From positions 19,852-83,851 of the forward strand of contig CANMXJ010000017.1 in NCBI GenBank assembly GCA_947501805.1: 64,000 bases of DNA, read 5' to 3'. Positions within the stretch are counted from its first letter, which is position 1, and the number at the start of each line of letters is the position of its first letter. The notes under the pieces were generated by a model. The model saw only the letters and a program-made list of their open reading frames with translations. It was not told the DNA's origin and ran no database searches. The stretch comes from an uncultured Sulfitobacter sp. GTDB lineage: Bacteria > Pseudomonadota > Alphaproteobacteria > Rhodobacterales > Rhodobacteraceae. Of the stretch, positions 55,257 to 63,987 are shown piece after piece. The translations under genes and the position numbers were made by a program.

Positions 55257-55640
55257 TTTCAATTCTCCCAGTTGGTCGGGCGCAATCTGGTGCGCCGTCA
55301 TAGACACTTTGTGCCTGTGCGATGCCAATTGAAATGGCTTTATTCAGGAAAGGCTACTCTGGCGCAACATTTGCTTCAAGTTCAAAATATATCGACATGA
55401 AATGATCACAGCATCGTCGGAACGCGACGCCTGTCATGAGCGCCCATGAGCCAGATATGATTGATAAGAGTCTAATTGGCTGCTTAGTCCCTAAATAGTA
55501 TGCACCTCTCCGCAAGATGCTATCGCGCAGAATCGCACCAAAGCGCGACTGGAAATAAATCGAATTGATCAATCGAAATCCATCTAAGCCACTGATATTA
55601 ATTGTATTTGGCGAGTTGTCCCCGCGGGGACAACCCCAGT
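55257..55640. other. Gap between livK and parB: promoter of the ABC operon plus one parS-like palindrome
   Basis: This 384-bp stretch is AT-rich in its right half (55440-55610) and contains no credible gene; a short open frame at 55354-55644 has no ribosome site and unlikely composition. It should hold the livK promoter. The palindrome at 55615-55634 lies just at its right edge. Confidence 0.5.
55615..55634. promoter_or_regulatory. parS-like palindrome 1 (downstream of parB)
   Basis: A perfect 20-bp palindrome, GTTGTCCCCGCGGGGACAAC, located 7 bases from the parB stop. Its core CCCCGCGGGG returns at 56249-56260 and 58058-58069. Such GC-rich palindromes are typical centromere sites of Rhodobacterales plasmids. 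Confidence 0.7.
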
Positions 55641-56717
55641 TCAACGTTCCAAGGCGGCTAAGAATGCTTCAACTGCGTTTTCAAGCTTCTTACGCTCGAC
55701 CCCACTGAAATCACGATCAAGTCGCAACTCGATACGCCCGTCAGCAACTGTACACTTTGCGTCCCCGTCGGGACGGTTCAGGCGGAATGTGGTCTTGGCC
55801 GCCCGTGCAGCAGGTGCCAGCTTGACCTTTTTCTGCACCACAACAGGTGTCTGGGTAACAAACTCCCGCATCACCAACTGCTCATCTTCTGCCGAAGCCC
55901 CCTCCTTTGCCGACAACAACCGGTTAAGAACACCTGTCGCCTGAGGATCATCATCAAGCCTGCGCACAACTTGCAATCCCAACGCACGCGGGATCGCATC
56001 AACATGCGTTAACCGTCCCTCAGTAGCGGCCAACAGACGCACAAAGTGCTTAATGTAACTGCGCTTTTGGCGCCCTGATGATGCAAACAGCAATTCAACT
56101 GCGTGGTCATACCCTTCAACCTCTCCCGCTTGTTTGCGATAATTGATGGCGAGTTGCGCCATCTCGCCAAAAGACACACCACGCCGCACCAGGTTTTCAT
56201 CAACCATCCGGCGGTACAAGCGCAGCAGATTTTCACCTTTGGCATTGATCCCCGCGGGGATACGCGCAAATGCATCGTCGCCGGTTTCCTGAAACAACTC
56301 CACATACGCCGTAAATCGGCGAAAACCCTGTATCAGTTCAAAAACATCATCAACCTGCTCAACCCGGATGGGGTTGCTCAGACCGATCTCGCGAATTGAC
56401 CTTTTCAGTTCGTCGATCTCAGGGTCACGTCCCGGTGCGCGGTCACGGGTCAATTTGTCCGTCCGGATCGCATCAAGCGGTATCAGATCCGTGATCAAAC
56501 CCGCTTTTTTCAAACGTACATGTTCGTGCGCCAGCGCATCATTTTCTGCACGGATTGCCGCCTCGGCCGTCTGTCGCGCACTTAACGCTTCGGCATTTTC
56601 GGTAATCGCAGCGGCCATAGGGCCACGTCGCGCTTCTGTCCCCTCGGGGGCAACAGGCTGCGGGTCAACTTCTGCATCATCAAAGTTGATATCAAAAACG
56701 CGTTTCTTCTTGCTCAT
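55641..56717 (-). CDS. parB: ParB-type partition protein
   Basis: A 358-residue ParB that should bind the palindromic centromere. The N-terminal ParB/Srx-like domain has RDPEIDELKRSIREIGLSNP and ELIQGFRRFTAYVELF (box II-like). The central HTH region follows (RRGVSFGEMAQLAINYRKQ) and a Lys/Arg-rich C-terminal part. It is RepB-like in size. Its start overlaps the parA stop by four bases (ATGA), so the two are translated together. A centromere-like palindrome lies both inside the gene (56248-56261) and just downstream. Confidence 0.92.
   Translation of the reverse strand: MSKKKRVFDINFDDAEVDPQPVAPEGTEARRGPMAAAITENAEALSARQTAEAAIRAENDALAHEHVRLKKAGLITDLIPLDAIRTDKLTRDRAPGRDPEIDELKRSIREIGLSNPIRVEQVDDVFELIQGFRRFTAYVELFQETGDDAFARIPAGINAKGENLLRLYRRMVDENLVRRGVSFGEMAQLAINYRKQAGEVEGYDHAVELLFASSGRQKRSYIKHFVRLLAATEGRLTHVDAIPRALGLQVVRRLDDDPQATGVLNRLLSAKEGASAEDEQLVMREFVTQTPVVVQKKVKLAPAARAAKTTFRLNRPDGDAKCTVADGRIELRLDRDFSGVERKKLENAVEAFLAALER
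56248..56261. promoter_or_regulatory. parS-like palindrome 2 (inside parB)
   Basis: ATCCCCGCGGGGAT is a 14-bp perfect palindrome sharing the core CCCCGCGGGG with the two palindromes that flank the operon. It falls within the parB coding frame, so it may be a weaker ParB site. Confidence 0.5.
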
Positions 56718-58018
56718 GTCTTATCCTCCAACGTGTCCCACGCAGTGATGAGATGTCCTTTGAATTCATCATAGGCCTGATCAAATGACGCCCGCGCCCG
56801 CCGCCAGGTTTCGCGCGTCATGTCGCGGTAATCGGTCTCGTAAATAGAACTGAGAAAGCGACCCGATTGCTCAACCGCGCGAGTCATCTCAATGGGATGT
56901 TCTGCCAGCCTGTCGCCAAAAACCTTGCTGAATGCTTGCTGCATCGCACGGTGCAACTCGTTGTTGCTTTCGAAACGGGTCAGCAAAAACCGCACATCCG
57001 CGAACACTTTGGGCAATGTGAATGTCCCGCCGGGGACGGAACCGCCAAAGCGCTCAAGATCCTCCAGCGCCTCGGAGAGTTGTCCGATAAACGATGTGGT
57101 GGAATCGTATTCCCAATACCCCGGCCCAGAAGGGATATAAAGAACGTCAGCCGCAAAGACCGCATTCATCGATTGATACCCGATAGCAGGCGGACAATCG
57201 AAAATAATCATATCGTATGCGTCGTCGGGAAGCGCATCAAGGTAGCGGGAGACAGCAGCAAAAAAAGACCATTCGGGATTAAGATGTCTGTATTGCGCAG
57301 AGGCAAATTCAACGAAGGCTGCATTTGCGCACGAGGGCAGGGCGTCGATGGTTGGCCAGTTCGTTGGCTTGATAAAATCGGTGACACGCAATTCATTCAG
57401 ACCCATCTCGGTGATCTGCGATGGCAATTTGCGCTGGGGCAGGGAGGCCCCGCTTTCCGCACCTTGGGTCGCCGCATTCATGCGTTCGGTTTCACGGATC
57501 AGGTCTCGGGCCATCACACCCCAGACAGTATATTCTTCGTTCACATCATTCAGCCCCATCGAGTGACTGAGCGTGGCTTGTGGATCAAAATCAACGACCA
57601 ACACGCGGTATCCATCAAGGGCAGCAGCATGGGCGAAATGCAGTGCGACCGTAGATTTGCCCGCACCTCCCTTGAAGTTTGCAATTGCCGCACGGATTGC
57701 GCGCTTTCCTGCGGGGCGTTCTGGCATCAAGGATTTGCGGTTCACCTTGAGGCGGCGCCGCATCTCGTTAATTTCCTCAAGCGTATACCAGTGCTGGCGT
57801 CCCTCTTCTTCGGTCTGGCCCTGAGGCAAGGAGGGATCAGCCGCCAAACGCCCGCGCAGCGTCGACTGGTTCACCTTGAAGATAAGTTCTGCAACTTCCC
57901 AGCTCGAAAAGCGGCGCAGGGTCTTTTCATTCTCGGGCGAGAATGTCTGTTGCCTGATAAAACCTTGCATCTTAAGCGACTGGGCTTGCAGTCTGGAAAG
58001 GTCTTGATGTGTGAACAT
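56714..58018 (-). CDS. parA: ParA-type partition ATPase with N-terminal DNA-binding domain
   Basis: A 434-residue type Ia ParA. Residues about 35-95 hold a MerR/HTH-like DNA-binding domain (SSWEVAELIFKVNQSTLRGR, HWYTLEEINEMRRRL) that normally represses its own promoter. The deviant Walker A KGGAGKSTVALHFAHA is near residue 115, then VLVVDFDPQATLS and the Walker B-type DMIIFDCPPAIGY near 290. It drives segregation of the replicon or chromosomal region through ParB. It lies next to a replication initiator transcribed the other way. Confidence 0.94.
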   Translation of the reverse strand: MFTHQDLSRLQAQSLKMQGFIRQQTFSPENEKTLRRFSSWEVAELIFKVNQSTLRGRLAADPSLPQGQTEEEGRQHWYTLEEINEMRRRLKVNRKSLMPERPAGKRAIRAAIANFKGGAGKSTVALHFAHAAALDGYRVLVVDFDPQATLSHSMGLNDVNEEYTVWGVMARDLIRETERMNAATQGAESGASLPQRKLPSQITEMGLNELRVTDFIKPTNWPTIDALPSCANAAFVEFASAQYRHLNPEWSFFAAVSRYLDALPDDAYDMIIFDCPPAIGYQSMNAVFAADVLYIPSGPGYWEYDSTTSFIGQLSEALEDLERFGGSVPGGTFTLPKVFADVRFLLTRFESNNELHRAMQQAFSKVFGDRLAEHPIEMTRAVEQSGRFLSSIYETDYRDMTRETWRRARASFDQAYDEFKGHLITAWDTLEDKT

Positions 58019-58055
58019 ACTGCTATATGCCTCATTTTATTTATCTTTTACGATG

Positions 58056-58071
58056 TGTCCCCGCGGGGACA
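58056..58071. promoter_or_regulatory. parS-like palindrome 3 (upstream of parA)
   Basis: TGTCCCCGCGGGGACA, a perfect 16-bp palindrome 38 bases before the parA start. It shares its 14 central bases with palindrome 1 on the other side of the operon. It may serve as centromere and as an operator of parAB. Confidence 0.7.
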
Positions 58072-58273
58072 AGATCAGCTTAACAAGTTTTCCCTGCTAT
58101 CAGGACGCTAATTCTGATCCTTTTCTGATTTACGCCTAATTTGCCAAAGATGTAAATCTGAATAATGTGTAGAAAGGTCAATGTACCATGGCGCAAACCC
58201 GAATCGGATGATGTTGTCCTTCAGGGCAATTCCCGCTCCGGAAAGGGGGACGTTATTTGGAGGCCAAGAGCCT

Positions 58274-58323
58274 ATTAGGGGACAAAATGCCCTCATTAGG
58301 TGACAGCCTGAGAGTCCCCTTAT
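58274..58323. repeat. Iteron-like short repeats upstream of the initiator
   Basis: ATTAGGGGACA (58274-58284) and ATTAGGTGACA (58295-58305) are direct repeats 21 bp apart (two helix turns). AGTCCCCTTAT (58313-58323) is a related copy in inverse orientation, and a weaker one (ATTAGGGTGTA) starts at 58352. This looks like binding sites for a replication initiator. Confidence 0.45.
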
Positions 58324-58493
58324 ACCTATAATACCAAGATTTTAGTTTCGGATTAGGGTGTAGAAACGGACATAGCAAAGCAGCCCCTTGACAGAATCGG
58401 GTGTTTGGACGCAAATCAGACATGGGTTGGGAAAAGCGTTGAGTTGATCCCAGACCCTAAAACCGGAACATAGATTTCGGACCATGAGGTAAA

Positions 58494-58508
58494 GCAACAT
58501 CATGTTGC
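58494..58508. promoter_or_regulatory. Inverted repeat just upstream of the initiator gene
   Basis: GCAACAT and ATGTTGC separated by one base form a perfect dyad ending 20 bases before the initiator ATG. It could be an autoregulatory operator. Confidence 0.4.
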
Positions 58509-58528
58509 GATGAGAGGCGGGCAGGGAC

Positions 58529-59206
58529 ATGCTCCAGAAAAAGCTGGCAGGGCCGGGGGCTGCTGCGCGCAAGTATGATATGATTACCGCTTTGGGAGCC
58601 TATGCGCTTTCATTGGGGAAACATGATCAGAGACTGATTTTAAGGCTCATTACGCTGCTTACCGCGCGTTACAATTGGGGACGTGATGAACTCTCGATCG
58701 GGCAGCGTGAAATCGCGAAACTGTGGTCTTGCAATGAACGCACTGTCAAACGGGAAATCGCAAAGCTGCGTGCGCTTGGCTGGATGAACGTCAAACGCCA
58801 GGGCGCACGGGGCAGGGTGACGACTTATGGTTTTGACACCCATCACATGCTGGCCGCGACTAATGGCATCTGGGCCGAAATAGGGTCTGATTTTGTTATC
58901 AGACTTGAAGGTGCTCCGGCCGAAACGGTTGTTCCGTTTCCTGTGAAAGGCAATGTTGCAGCTCCTGAAATTGATGCGGCAACGGAATGGGGGCTTGCGC
59001 GCGCGGTTCTCTACGCTGAGGATGCGGGCCGTTTCGGGGCCTGGGTGCAGGCGCTGCAGCGGGCCGGTAGGGCAGGGGGGCGGCTAACCCTGCGCGCCCC
59101 CAGCCGGTTTCATGCGGCCTACGTACAGACCCATTTAGAGTCTGTTTTACTGCGCGCCTGTCAATCGGTAGATTCTGACATCAGCGCAGTAGAGATCGTG
59201 GATTAA
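58529..59206 (+). CDS. DnaA-like replication initiator of Rhodobacterales plasmid type
   Basis: A 225-residue protein. Residues about 30-110 are a winged-helix domain ([33 protein letters not shown]) of plasmid-initiator style. Residues about 160-215 resemble the N-terminal domain of DnaA ([20 protein letters not shown], then [19 protein letters not shown]). It has no AAA+ or domain IV part. DnaA-like replicases next to parAB are known on Rhodobacterales plasmids, so I call it the initiator. Its stop overlaps the hemE stop by three bases. It could also be a chromosomal homologue with a changed role. Confidence 0.75.
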   Translation: MLQKKLAGPGAAARKYDMITALGAYALSLGKHDQRLILRLITLLTARYNWGRDELSIGQREIAKLWSCNERTVKREIAKLRALGWMNVKRQGARGRVTTYGFDTHHMLAATNGIWAEIGSDFVIRLEGAPAETVVPFPVKGNVAAPEIDAATEWGLARAVLYAEDAGRFGAWVQALQRAGRAGGRLTLRAPSRFHAAYVQTHLESVLLRACQSVDSDISAVEIVD

Positions 59207-60237
59207 CCACCGCGCACGGTGTCGATCATCAGCTGCACATTCTCTGGATCGGCGTCTGGTGTAATGCCGTGGCCTAGGTTGAATATGTGCGGGCCATTTG
59301 AAAGTGCTTTGACGATCCGCTTGGTTTCGGACACGAGGTTATCGCCACCTGTGACCATATGCGAAGACTTTAGATTCCCCTGTACAGAGCCAGATATCTG
59401 GACATTCTCGGCAGCCCATTCCGCAGTCACACCATCGTCGATGGCAATACAATCCGCGCCGATTGCTGCATGGGCACCAACGTAACGTTCCCCGGCTCCT
59501 CGGGGGAAGGCGATCACGGGAATACCGGGATGCAGGGCTTTTAGTTCAGCGGTGATCCGCTGCATGGGTTTGAGCGAGTAATTTTCGAAGTCGCCACCCT
59601 GCAAGGAACCGGCCCAGCTGTCGAAAAGCTTTACCACCTCGGCCCCTGCTTTGATCTGCTCCGAAAGATAGAGAACAGTCGCTTCAGTCACACGGTCGAT
59701 GATGGCGTCAAAAACGGGGAGGTTTTCAGCCTTGAGCGCATGGGCCGGTCCCTGATCGGGTGTTCCTTGGCCTGCGATCATATAGGTGGCAACCGTCCAT
59801 GGCGCACCGGCAAAACCGATGAGCGTTGTTTCAGCTGGTAGACCGTTGGACAGGATTTTGACAGTTTCATAAATCGGGCTCAGCGTATCGTGGATCGCCT
59901 CTACCGGTTTCAGCTTGTCGAAGTCAGCCTGAGAAGTGATCGTAGAGAGTCGCGGACCCTCGCCTGTTACAAACCACAAATCTGCACCAAGGGCTTGAGG
60001 AATAAGCAGAATATCGGCAAACAGGATTGCCGCGTCAAAACCATAGCGGCGGATAGGCTGGAACGTCACTTCTGCGGCGAGTTCGGGATTGTAGCACAGC
60101 GACAGGAAATCCCCTGCCTGCGCACGTGTGGCCTTGTATTCCGGCAGATAGCGCCCCGCTTGCCGCATCATCCAGATTGGCGGGGTGGGCAGGGTTTCGC
60201 CAGCAAGGGCGCGCAGGATGGTTTTATCTTTGCTCAT
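59203..60237 (-). CDS. hemE: Uroporphyrinogen decarboxylase
   Basis: HemE removes four carboxyl groups from uroporphyrinogen III to give coproporphyrinogen III in haem and chlorophyll synthesis. The 344-residue protein has the substrate-binding motif [15 protein letters not shown] (near residue 20), [12 protein letters not shown] and [13 protein letters not shown] (near 155). The ATG at 60237 ([11 protein letters not shown]) is chosen over earlier codons, which add residues not found in the family. In many alphaproteobacteria hemE lies close to the chromosomal origin. It is divergent from hemC (94-bp gap). Confidence 0.96.
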   Translation of the reverse strand: MSKDKTILRALAGETLPTPPIWMMRQAGRYLPEYKATRAQAGDFLSLCYNPELAAEVTFQPIRRYGFDAAILFADILLIPQALGADLWFVTGEGPRLSTITSQADFDKLKPVEAIHDTLSPIYETVKILSNGLPAETTLIGFAGAPWTVATYMIAGQGTPDQGPAHALKAENLPVFDAIIDRVTEATVLYLSEQIKAGAEVVKLFDSWAGSLQGGDFENYSLKPMQRITAELKALHPGIPVIAFPRGAGERYVGAHAAIGADCIAIDDGVTAEWAAENVQISGSVQGNLKSSHMVTGGDNLVSETKRIVKALSNGPHIFNLGHGITPDADPENVQLMIDTVRGG

Positions 60238-60331
60238 GGGGGCTTTCCGATTTTGTGTTCTGCGCATCATGCTTTTTGCGAGAGGGCGATACAAGAGTTG
60301 TCAGGCAAAGTTTACAAATGTACGAAGGGGC

Positions 60332-61276
60332 ATGATCAAGAATTTACCCACCCCGACGAATCCGCTTAATATTGGCACCCGTGGCTCGCTGCTTGCTTTG
60401 GCGCAGGCACATGAGACACGCGACCGGCTGTCCAAGGCATTTGATTTGCCCAGTGAAGCCTTCGAAATCGTGGTGATCAAGACCACTGGTGACCGGGTGC
60501 AGGACCGCCCGTTGAAAGAGATCGGCGGCAAGGGTTTGTTCACCCGCGAGATCGAGGACGACATGCTTGCGTCCAAGATTGATATCGCTGTGCATTCGAT
60601 GAAGGATATGCCGACGCTACAGCCCGAAGGCCTTGTGTTAGACACGTATTTGCCCCGCGAGGATGTGCGGGATGCCTTTATCTCTCCGCGCCTGAAAAGT
60701 CTGAATGATCTGGCGCAGGGAGCTGTTGTGGGTACGTCGAGCTTGCGGCGTAAAGCACAGTTGAAACTGCGCCGTCCTGATCTGGAAGTGGTGGAGTTCC
60801 GCGGCAATATGCAGACCCGTCTCAAGAAACTGGATGAAGGCGTGGCAGAGGCGACCTTTCTTGCGATGGCTGGGCTGAACCGGCTGAAGATGGACCATGT
60901 ACCCAAGACGCCCATCGAGGTCGACACCGTGCTGCCAGCTGTGGCGCAAGGCGCAATTGGGGTTGAGCGGCGTATGGGTGACATGCGTGCGGCCGAAATG
61001 CTTGAAGCGATACATGATGTGCCCACAGGGCACCGTCTGGCGGCTGAGCGGGCGTTTCTGGCGGCGTTGGACGGATCTTGCGAGACACCCATTGCGGGCC
61101 TGGCCGTGTTGGAAGGTGGGACACTCTACCTGCGTGGAGAAGTCTTGCGTCCGGACGGGTCGGATTCGATTGATGATGCGGTGCGCTGTCCGATTGAGGA
61201 TGGTGCCAAAGCGGGTCAGGACATGGCGGCCAAACTGCTCGCGCAGGCGGGCGAAGGCTTCTTTGACTGGCGGTGA
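60332..61276 (+). CDS. hemC: Hydroxymethylbilane synthase (porphobilinogen deaminase)
   Basis: HemC joins four porphobilinogen units into hydroxymethylbilane. The 314-residue enzyme shows IGTRGSLLALAQAHE near residue 13, GGKGLFTREIEDDML (near 65) and DIAVHSMKDMP. The dipyrromethane cofactor cysteine is Cys250 (LDGSCETPIAG). The ATG at 60332 matches the family; the frame open upstream lies over the hemE promoter. Confidence 0.96.
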   Translation: MIKNLPTPTNPLNIGTRGSLLALAQAHETRDRLSKAFDLPSEAFEIVVIKTTGDRVQDRPLKEIGGKGLFTREIEDDMLASKIDIAVHSMKDMPTLQPEGLVLDTYLPREDVRDAFISPRLKSLNDLAQGAVVGTSSLRRKAQLKLRRPDLEVVEFRGNMQTRLKKLDEGVAEATFLAMAGLNRLKMDHVPKTPIEVDTVLPAVAQGAIGVERRMGDMRAAEMLEAIHDVPTGHRLAAERAFLAALDGSCETPIAGLAVLEGGTLYLRGEVLRPDGSDSIDDAVRCPIEDGAKAGQDMAAKLLAQAGEGFFDWR

Positions 61277-61278
61277 CG

Positions 61279-61836
61279 TCAGGATGATTGCGTTTCCGGG
61301 CGCGCGCGGTAAACAACCTGCGGATTCAGATGTTCGAAACCTGCGGGTACAACGGGATGATCGAATCCGGCGTCACAATCCCGTTGCATTCCGATCTTTT
61401 CCATAACAGCAATTGACGCGTGATTATTGTGAACCGCAAAGGCCACAATTTCGTTCAGTTTGTGATGTTGGAAACCATGGGCAAGTAGCGCGCGGGCGGC
61501 TTCGGTTGCATAACCCTTGTTCCAATAGACAGGTAGAAACTGCCAACCGATTTCGACACAGGGAGTGATTGGCAACTCATACGCCACGCGGGACAGGCCG
61601 GTATAGCCAATTGGTGCGCCGCTGCTTTTGAGGCAGGCGGCTTGCCATGCAAGAGCGTCATCAGGAAAGCTGCGCACGACCTCTTCCAGCAGAGTATCTG
61701 ATTCATGGCGGGACAAGCGTGTGACGTAAAATTTACGGATCGCCGGGTCGGACATGATGCTGTGAAACACCTCACGATCAGATTGCTGCAGCGTCCACGG
61801 CCTGATGAACAAACGCGGGGTTTCCAGGGTGATCAT
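61279..61836 (-). CDS. GNAT-family acetyltransferase (RimJ/RimL type)
   Basis: A 185-residue N-acetyltransferase: TPRLFIRPW at the start, then VEIGWQFLPVYWNKGYATEA (the acetyl-CoA loop region) and VHNNHASIAVMEKIGM. The substrate is unknown. It ends 2 bases from the hemC stop (convergent) and follows the LysM protein gene after 39 bp in the same direction. Confidence 0.9.
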   Translation of the reverse strand: MITLETPRLFIRPWTLQQSDREVFHSIMSDPAIRKFYVTRLSRHESDTLLEEVVRSFPDDALAWQAACLKSSGAPIGYTGLSRVAYELPITPCVEIGWQFLPVYWNKGYATEAARALLAHGFQHHKLNEIVAFAVHNNHASIAVMEKIGMQRDCDAGFDHPVVPAGFEHLNPQVVYRARPETQSS

Positions 61837-61875
61837 CAGGCTGCGCGTGGCGTCATTGTGTGTTGTTTCTGGGGT

Positions 61876-62826
61876 TCATCCCGGAATGACCAGCCGTTGA
61901 CCCACCTGAATTCTATCAGGGGACTTCAGCAAAGAGCGGTTGGCCTCGAATATGCGGCGGTAGGCACCGGGGCGGCCGTAAAACTTGAGTGAGATATAGG
62001 CAAGGCTGTCGCCGGGTTCGACGATGTATTCCTGCGTGCCCGTCAACTGCGAAACTTCTGTTCCAGTTGCTTCAAAGGCGCGACGGATCATTTCGCGAGC
62101 GGCTTTTGCGCCTTCAACGGTGCCTTCCCTGATCAGTGCATTTTGCACCAGATTGAACAACATCGTGTCCAAATCGACTTCTCCGTTCTCGGTGCTAAGC
62201 CCTTCGGGAAAGGTGATTTCACCGCGTTTTTCGGCGGTCCGCAGCAGATTCTTCATGAACCGGCGGCTGATTTCCAGGTTGATCGGGCGCAGCATCAACT
62301 GGCGTTTGCCATTATTTTCGCGGGCCTCAACTGTGTAGACACCGGCAAGCACCGCTTCTTTCAACATCCGCATATGCAGACCAAGGGCGCGCTGCGCGTC
62401 TTTCTCGGCTTGCAGGACCGCGGCTTCGGCGCTTGGGGCTTGAGTTTCTTGGGGTGCGGGCGCTAGCGGGCTGGCTTCGGGCTGCAATCCGGCGATAACA
62501 CCTGCAATTGCCGGGGCAGGGGTCAACAGGTCCATTGGCTCTGCACGTGTCACGACATCGGTGTCTAGGCTGGCGGCAACGGCCTCTGCGAGACTCATGG
62601 GTTTTGGCGGCGCGACGGGTTGTTCGACAACTGTCACGGTGCGGGGTTTCATAAGAAGGAGAGTCGTAGTCACGCCCAACGCAAACGTCAGGATCACAAT
62701 CATGATCATCATGACCGTCGGTTTTTTGGAGTCGGCGTCGGTAGAAACCTTGGTTGGGTATTCCTGAAAATCCTTGCGGCCAAAGGGTGTGTTGTGCGCG
62801 GTTGGAGGAGGGCCAAAAGATTTCAT
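61876..62826 (-). CDS. Membrane-anchored LysM-domain protein
   Basis: A 316-residue protein with a cytoplasmic start, one transmembrane helix (about 37-58, VMMIMIVILTFALGVTTTLL), a Pro/Ala-rich periplasmic linker and helical middle, and a C-terminal LysM (about 265-315) with YIVEPGDSLAYISLKFYG and NRSLLKSPDRIQVGQRLVIP. It probably binds peptidoglycan. Its start overlaps the rhodanese-like stop by four bases (ATGA). Confidence 0.9.
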   Translation of the reverse strand: MKSFGPPPTAHNTPFGRKDFQEYPTKVSTDADSKKPTVMMIMIVILTFALGVTTTLLLMKPRTVTVVEQPVAPPKPMSLAEAVAASLDTDVVTRAEPMDLLTPAPAIAGVIAGLQPEASPLAPAPQETQAPSAEAAVLQAEKDAQRALGLHMRMLKEAVLAGVYTVEARENNGKRQLMLRPINLEISRRFMKNLLRTAEKRGEITFPEGLSTENGEVDLDTMLFNLVQNALIREGTVEGAKAAREMIRRAFEATGTEVSQLTGTQEYIVEPGDSLAYISLKFYGRPGAYRRIFEANRSLLKSPDRIQVGQRLVIPG

Positions 62827-63446
62827 GATCCTGACCCCGCTTCAATGCTAAGGCCAAGAGCCGCCCACGTCAGCATGCCCCCCCGGTAATAGCTGATTTG
62901 CCCGGCCGGATAGCCAGCGGCCAGCAGATGCCGTACCAATATGCCTGCGTCGTCCGCAGCGGGCCCGTTGTCATATATCAGTAACTGGCGAACGTCTGCG
63001 AATGAAAGCCCGTCGGCTTCCGGTTGGGCACCCAAAGCGACAAGGATGTCATTGCGATAGCCATTCTCGGGGGCAAGCGTGGCATGGGGCAGGCTGACGC
63101 TGCCCGGCACAAAACCAACAGCGCGATCCAGAGGCATACGTGCATCAACCATCAAACCGGTGTTGTTTGCCACGTGGTCTTGCAAAAACGCCAACACCTC
63201 GCGTTCACCAAGTATTTCCACGCCATCGGCCAACTGGACGGGTCCAAGGCACGCCTCACCACATTCTGCGGAGGCTTGTGCAAATCGGCCAACAAGGGGT
63301 GATACCTGCGTGGTGTCCCGGTCAATGCTGACATGCTTGCCTTGAAAAACGAATTGCGCGCCTACCGGCACGGCAGCGTCCTGAGCAGCGCCTGTTGTTG
63401 CGGAAAGTGCAAGAAATGTGGCCGCGAACGCGGGTCTGAGCAGCAT
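62823..63446 (-). CDS. Exported rhodanese-like protein without catalytic cysteine
   Basis: A 207-residue protein with a signal peptide (LRPAFAATFLALSATTGAAQ) and a rhodanese fold: LMVDARMPLDRAVGFVPGSV near residue 96. The position of the active-site cysteine loop holds LLIYDNGPAADDAG (near 156), with no cysteine, so it is unlikely to transfer sulfur. Two other cysteines (SAECGEACLG) near residue 59 might form a disulfide. Function unknown; coupled to the LysM protein. Confidence 0.85.
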   Translation of the reverse strand: MLLRPAFAATFLALSATTGAAQDAAVPVGAQFVFQGKHVSIDRDTTQVSPLVGRFAQASAECGEACLGPVQLADGVEILGEREVLAFLQDHVANNTGLMVDARMPLDRAVGFVPGSVSLPHATLAPENGYRNDILVALGAQPEADGLSFADVRQLLIYDNGPAADDAGILVRHLLAAGYPAGQISYYRGGMLTWAALGLSIEAGSGS

Positions 63447-63987
63447 ATTAATCCCCTTTGCGCACCACTACATTCAGTATGTCGCAGCAGCGCGCCCAAT
63501 AGCAGTGGTTGAATGGCCTATTTATACGCAAGGCCAAAAATTGAAGTCAAAGGAAATAGGGTGCGGTTTGGGCAGTAAAGCGAGTTAGTTTTTAATTTTG
63601 CATGCTTGGGTTGAGTGACCTAAGGGAAACCCTCGTAACACTGGAATGATTATGTTGCTAACTATTTGCAAGCGACGCTCTTGCGGCATTTTTTGCGTTC
63701 CAGACAGAATCGGTTGGTCTAACGAGAGGCATTTTAATGCCCGCTCAGGTAGTTATTGACCCAACTCTGTTCAGTATGTTGTCGGCCAGAACCAAACTCC
63801 CGCCGGGGTTTGAAAGGCGGCACCTACGACGCCCGTAATGGTGGCTGTCGGCAGGTTGCAACCAAATCACATAATGAGCCATATATTACATAATTAGGAT
63901 TACAGGTTTCACTCACACAGATTGGGCACATTCTAATCTGGGTTGCGAAATTTCCCCTATCTTGCTGGAAAGCAAGGAGAATGAAAG
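63447..63987. other. 541-bp stretch with no firm gene
   Basis: It contains AT-rich segments (63520-63600, 63860-63900) and one tiny open frame listed separately. It should carry the promoter of the rhodanese-LysM-GNAT genes and of the gene starting at 63988. No RNA gene or repeat was recognised. Confidence 0.5.
63737..63838 (+). CDS. Possible 33-residue small ORF
   Basis: An ATG with GAGAGG seven bases before it opens a 33-codon frame (starts MPAQVVIDPTLF) ending in TAA. There is no similarity I can name, and the composition does not prove coding. It may be a chance frame or a leader. Confidence 0.2.
   Translation: MPAQVVIDPTLFSMLSARTKLPPGFERRHLRRP

Larger units (their letters stand above)
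58019..58528. other. 510-bp gap between parA and the initiator: putative centromere and origin
   Basis: The gap holds, left to right, the palindrome at 58056-58071, a set of short repeats at 58271-58360, and an inverted repeat just before the initiator start (58494-58508). It carries no gene. I see no classic DnaA box (TTATCCACA) here. An origin at this place is inferred from plasmid modules of this kind. Confidence 0.6.

Noticed and set aside
55354..55644. A 96-codon minus-strand frame between livK and parB
   Set aside because: No ribosome site, runs through the parS-like palindrome and has mixed, non-coding-like composition.
56867..58111. A 414-codon plus-strand frame
   Set aside because: It is antisense to parA, whose Walker motifs and coupling to parB are convincing.
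60301..61092. A 263-codon minus-strand frame
   Set aside because: It is antisense to hemC, which is a clear family member with its cofactor cysteine.
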